Assembly: GCA_964508655.1 (NCBI GenBank)
Contig: CAZDUO010000126.1
Span: forward strand, 1-6,999
Reading direction: 5' to 3'
Length of the DNA stretch: 6,999 nt
DNA from: VBAS01 sp964508655
Lineage (GTDB): Bacteria; Bacteroidota; Bacteroidia; Chitinophagales; Chitinophagaceae
This document shows, piece after piece, positions 6,499 through 6,999 of this stretch. How positions within the stretch are numbered: the stretch's first letter is position 1; every line of letters starts with the position of its first letter. The notes under the pieces are model-generated. The model did no database searches. It saw only the letters and a list, made by a program, of their open reading frames with translations, and was not told the DNA's origin. The position numbers were made by a program, and so were the translations under genes.

Positions 6499-6837
6499 AT
6501 GAACACGAAAAGACTAAACGCCTATCGTATTATGTGGGTGCTTGTATTTTTTGACCTGCCAACCGAAACGGCCAAAGACCGGAAAATATATGCCCGGTTC
6601 AGAAAAAAATTGATGAATGACGGCTTTGGCATGTTCCAGTATTCTATTTATCTCCGCCACTGTGCCAGCGCCGAAAATGCACAGGTGCATATAAGAAGGG
6701 TAAAACAAAACCTGCCCGAAAAAGGCCATGTAGTCATCATGACCATCACCGACAAGCAATTCGGGATGATTGAGGTTTTCCAGGGAAAAGAGGCTGCTTC
6801 CGCTGCCAAAGTGCCGCAGCAGTTGGAACTTTTCTGA
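6499..6837 (+). CDS. Cas2 (type II), 112 aa
   Basis: Cas2 is the small ferredoxin-fold dimer that bridges two Cas1 dimers in the spacer-integration complex. The start at 6499 (MNTKRLNAYRIMW) is chosen because Bacteroidetes type II Cas2 proteins begin with a short basic lead before the first strand; the open frame to 6466 adds unrelated residues. The first strand WVLVFFDLP carries the conserved Asp19. Next come ETAKDRKIYARFRKKLMNDG (helix 1), FGMFQYSIYLRHC (strand 2), a helix to residue 72, and KGHVVIMTITDKQFGMIEVF. The C-terminal PQQLELF is a usual ending for this group. Length is normal and the frame intact. No csn2 or cas4 follows; the next element is a CRISPR-type repeat 115 bp downstream, which supports subtype II-C. 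Confidence 0.95.
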   Translation: MNTKRLNAYRIMWVLVFFDLPTETAKDRKIYARFRKKLMNDGFGMFQYSIYLRHCASAENAQVHIRRVKQNLPEKGHVVIMTITDKQFGMIEVFQGKEAASAAKVPQQLELF

Positions 6838-6849
6838 TGATCCGAACAT

Positions 6850-6880
6850 AAAAAAAATGCCCCGGAATGATAATCCCGGG
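6850..6880 (-). terminator. Possible minus-strand intrinsic terminator facing the CRISPR repeat
   Basis: Read on the minus strand, CCCGG and CCGGG (6876-6880 and 6861-6865) form a 5-bp stem with a 10-nt loop, followed by GCA and then eight T (6850-6857). This is the layout of a short intrinsic terminator for transcription coming from the CRISPR repeat towards cas2. On the + strand the hairpin has no adjacent U tract, only a T run about 14 bases further on (6895-6901). The stem is short, so confidence is moderate. Confidence 0.45.
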
Positions 6881-6952
6881 ACAAAATTTCGCGGTTTTTT
6901 TGCGGGCAAAATCTTTGAAAACCCTTGCCTGGCAAGCCATTTGGCATAAACT

Positions 6953-6999
6953 GTTGTTATCAAAGATCGTAAGAACTGAATTTGAAAGCAAATCACAAC
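6953..6999 (-). CRISPR. Single 47-bp CRISPR-type repeat at the contig edge
   Basis: On the minus strand the unit begins GTTGTGATTTGCTTTCAAAT and ends ATCTTTGATAACAAC, exactly 47 nt. From memory, Bacteroides fragilis-type II-C repeats are also 47 nt and share its first 21 nt. Terminal GTTGT/ACAAC and an internal hairpin ATTTG-AAAG-CAAAT (6980-6993) are repeat hallmarks. The contig ends on the last repeat base, as expected when an assembly breaks at an array. Only one copy is present and no spacer, so an array is inferred. The alternative is the anti-repeat of a + strand tracrRNA, whose tail would lie off the contig. Confidence 0.75.

Noticed and set aside
6838..6952. tracrRNA gene between cas2 and the repeat
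   Set aside because: Apart from 8 nt complementary to the repeat there is no anti-repeat long enough to pair with the crRNA 5' repeat part.

Overview
This window is the 3' part of a type II-C CRISPR-Cas locus from an uncultured Bacteroidetes-like bacterium, and it looks like the complete end of a metagenome contig. The Bacteroidetes assignment is inferred. It rests on the 47-nt repeat type, whose first 21 nt match what I recall of Bacteroides-type II-C repeats, on the Cas9/Cas1/Cas2 sequence types, and on the lack of strong Shine-Dalgarno sites. The first 44 bases are Illumina Nextera adapter with an i7 index, so genuine sequence begins at base 45. A 10-N gap lies at 559-568.

Layout, with every gene on the + strand: (1) 45-1951, the C-terminal half of cas9, beginning just after where the RuvC-III motif should be. 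It has an in-frame TAA at 1748 although Cas9-like coding continues to 1951. (2) 1951-2376, a small conserved hypothetical whose ATG overlaps the distal cas9 stop (TAATG). (3) 2481-3689, an unrecognised 402-residue protein. (4) 3671-5380, a region bounded by two direct repeats of about 135 bp and about 94% identity. It carries a small membrane protein with an apparent 3' frameshift (4100-4369, tail to 4422) and an Abi-family HEPN protein with an in-frame TAG near its N-terminus (4546-5178). (5) 5502-6413 cas1 and 6499-6837 cas2, both intact with their key residues. (6) 6953-6999, one 47-bp CRISPR-type repeat whose crRNA sense reads on the minus strand, towards cas2. A possible minus-strand terminator at 6850-6880 would stop array transcription before cas2.

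The unusual point is the arrangement. cas9, cas1 and cas2 are normally adjacent in II-C loci, but here about 3.5 kb of accessory genes separate cas9 from cas1. Part of that stretch is a repeat-bounded block with an abortive-infection-type HEPN gene. The adaptation genes look intact, while cas9 and both genes inside the block carry apparent inactivating changes. This could be real decay of an interference gene and a nested defence cassette, or consensus errors in a low-coverage contig. Reads are needed to decide. cas9 is also visibly more AT-rich than cas1/cas2 (37% GC in bases 721-780 against 57% in 6061-6120, both counted by hand).
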